Part shown: positions 63,970 to 64,000 of the stretch, piece by piece
Position numbering within the stretch: the stretch's first letter is position 1
How the letters are laid out: every line of letters starts with the position of its first letter
Source: Nematopogon swammerdamellus
Taxonomy: Eukaryota; Arthropoda; Insecta; Lepidoptera; Adelidae
NCBI GenBank assembly: GCA_946902875.1
Contig: OX336339.1
Span: 2,536,397-2,600,396, forward strand
Length of the DNA stretch: 64,000 nucleotides
Reading direction: 5' to 3'
Notes under the pieces: model-generated
Database searches by the model: none
The model's input: the letters and a program-made list of their open reading frames with translations, nothing else
Told to the model about the DNA's origin: nothing
Made by a program: the position numbers and the translations under genes

Positions 63970-64000
63970 ATTCGACGTACTTGGTTCATTTCTACGGCTA

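Overview
This is a window of arthropod nuclear DNA, most likely lepidopteran. No complete host gene lies inside it. The only host protein-coding signal I can support is four spliced exons of a phospholipase C-beta on the minus strand (15406-15540, 4011-4144, 1247-1432, 1-99), running off the left edge. Exon phases agree at every junction I could check. The other unique-looking stretches are AT-rich and non-coding.

Most of 1-47000 and 61300-64000 is interspersed repeats. They include (i) SINEs in which several different Pol III-like heads share one body, one head carrying a 5S rRNA-like control region; (ii) 5'-truncated non-LTR retrotransposons (Jockey/CR1-like RT tails and tandem RLE-type copies at 25.8-27.0 kb); (iii) TIR elements (hAT-like at 10149-10618, TA-flanked at 24457-24925, others); (iv) a repeat family containing (GTCT)n; (v) tandem arrays: a 30-bp minisatellite at 16.1-16.6 kb, a CT tract at 33.1-33.7 kb, and a 3.8-kb array of 100-bp units at 35.0-38.8 kb that turns back on itself as an inverted duplication. 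A broken IS630-Tc1-mariner transposase with DD82E spacing lies at the right edge.

The centrepiece is a complete Polinton/Maverick (adintovirus-like) element at 47025-61284 (14,260 bp). A perfect 6-bp target duplication TTTGCA flanks it and its terminal inverted repeats are about 0.71 kb. Plus-strand gene order: protein-primed DNA polymerase B, packaging ATPase, conserved acidic protein, coiled-coil fibre-like protein, retroviral-type integrase with chromodomain, PLA2-domain virion protein, adenain-type protease, penton-like minor capsid, major capsid. A BIR (IAP-like) gene is convergent on the minus strand beside the right repeat. The long frames are open, so the insertion looks young or maintained.

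Three features of this element look new to me. First, six downstream genes share one promoter layout: a TATA-type box at -32 to -34 from a TCAGTC/TTAGTC/TCAGTT initiator. The box often overlaps the stop codon of the gene before, and the first AUG after the initiator is always the start of the ORF; polymerase B lacks this layout. Second, the protease has no AUG for its N-terminal segment, but the end of the PLA2 gene carries an in-phase A AAA AAC heptamer followed by an 8-bp stem in the correct -1 frame, a candidate programmed frameshift. Third, a partial tandem duplication between polymerase and ATPase preserves a decayed copy of the same promoter.
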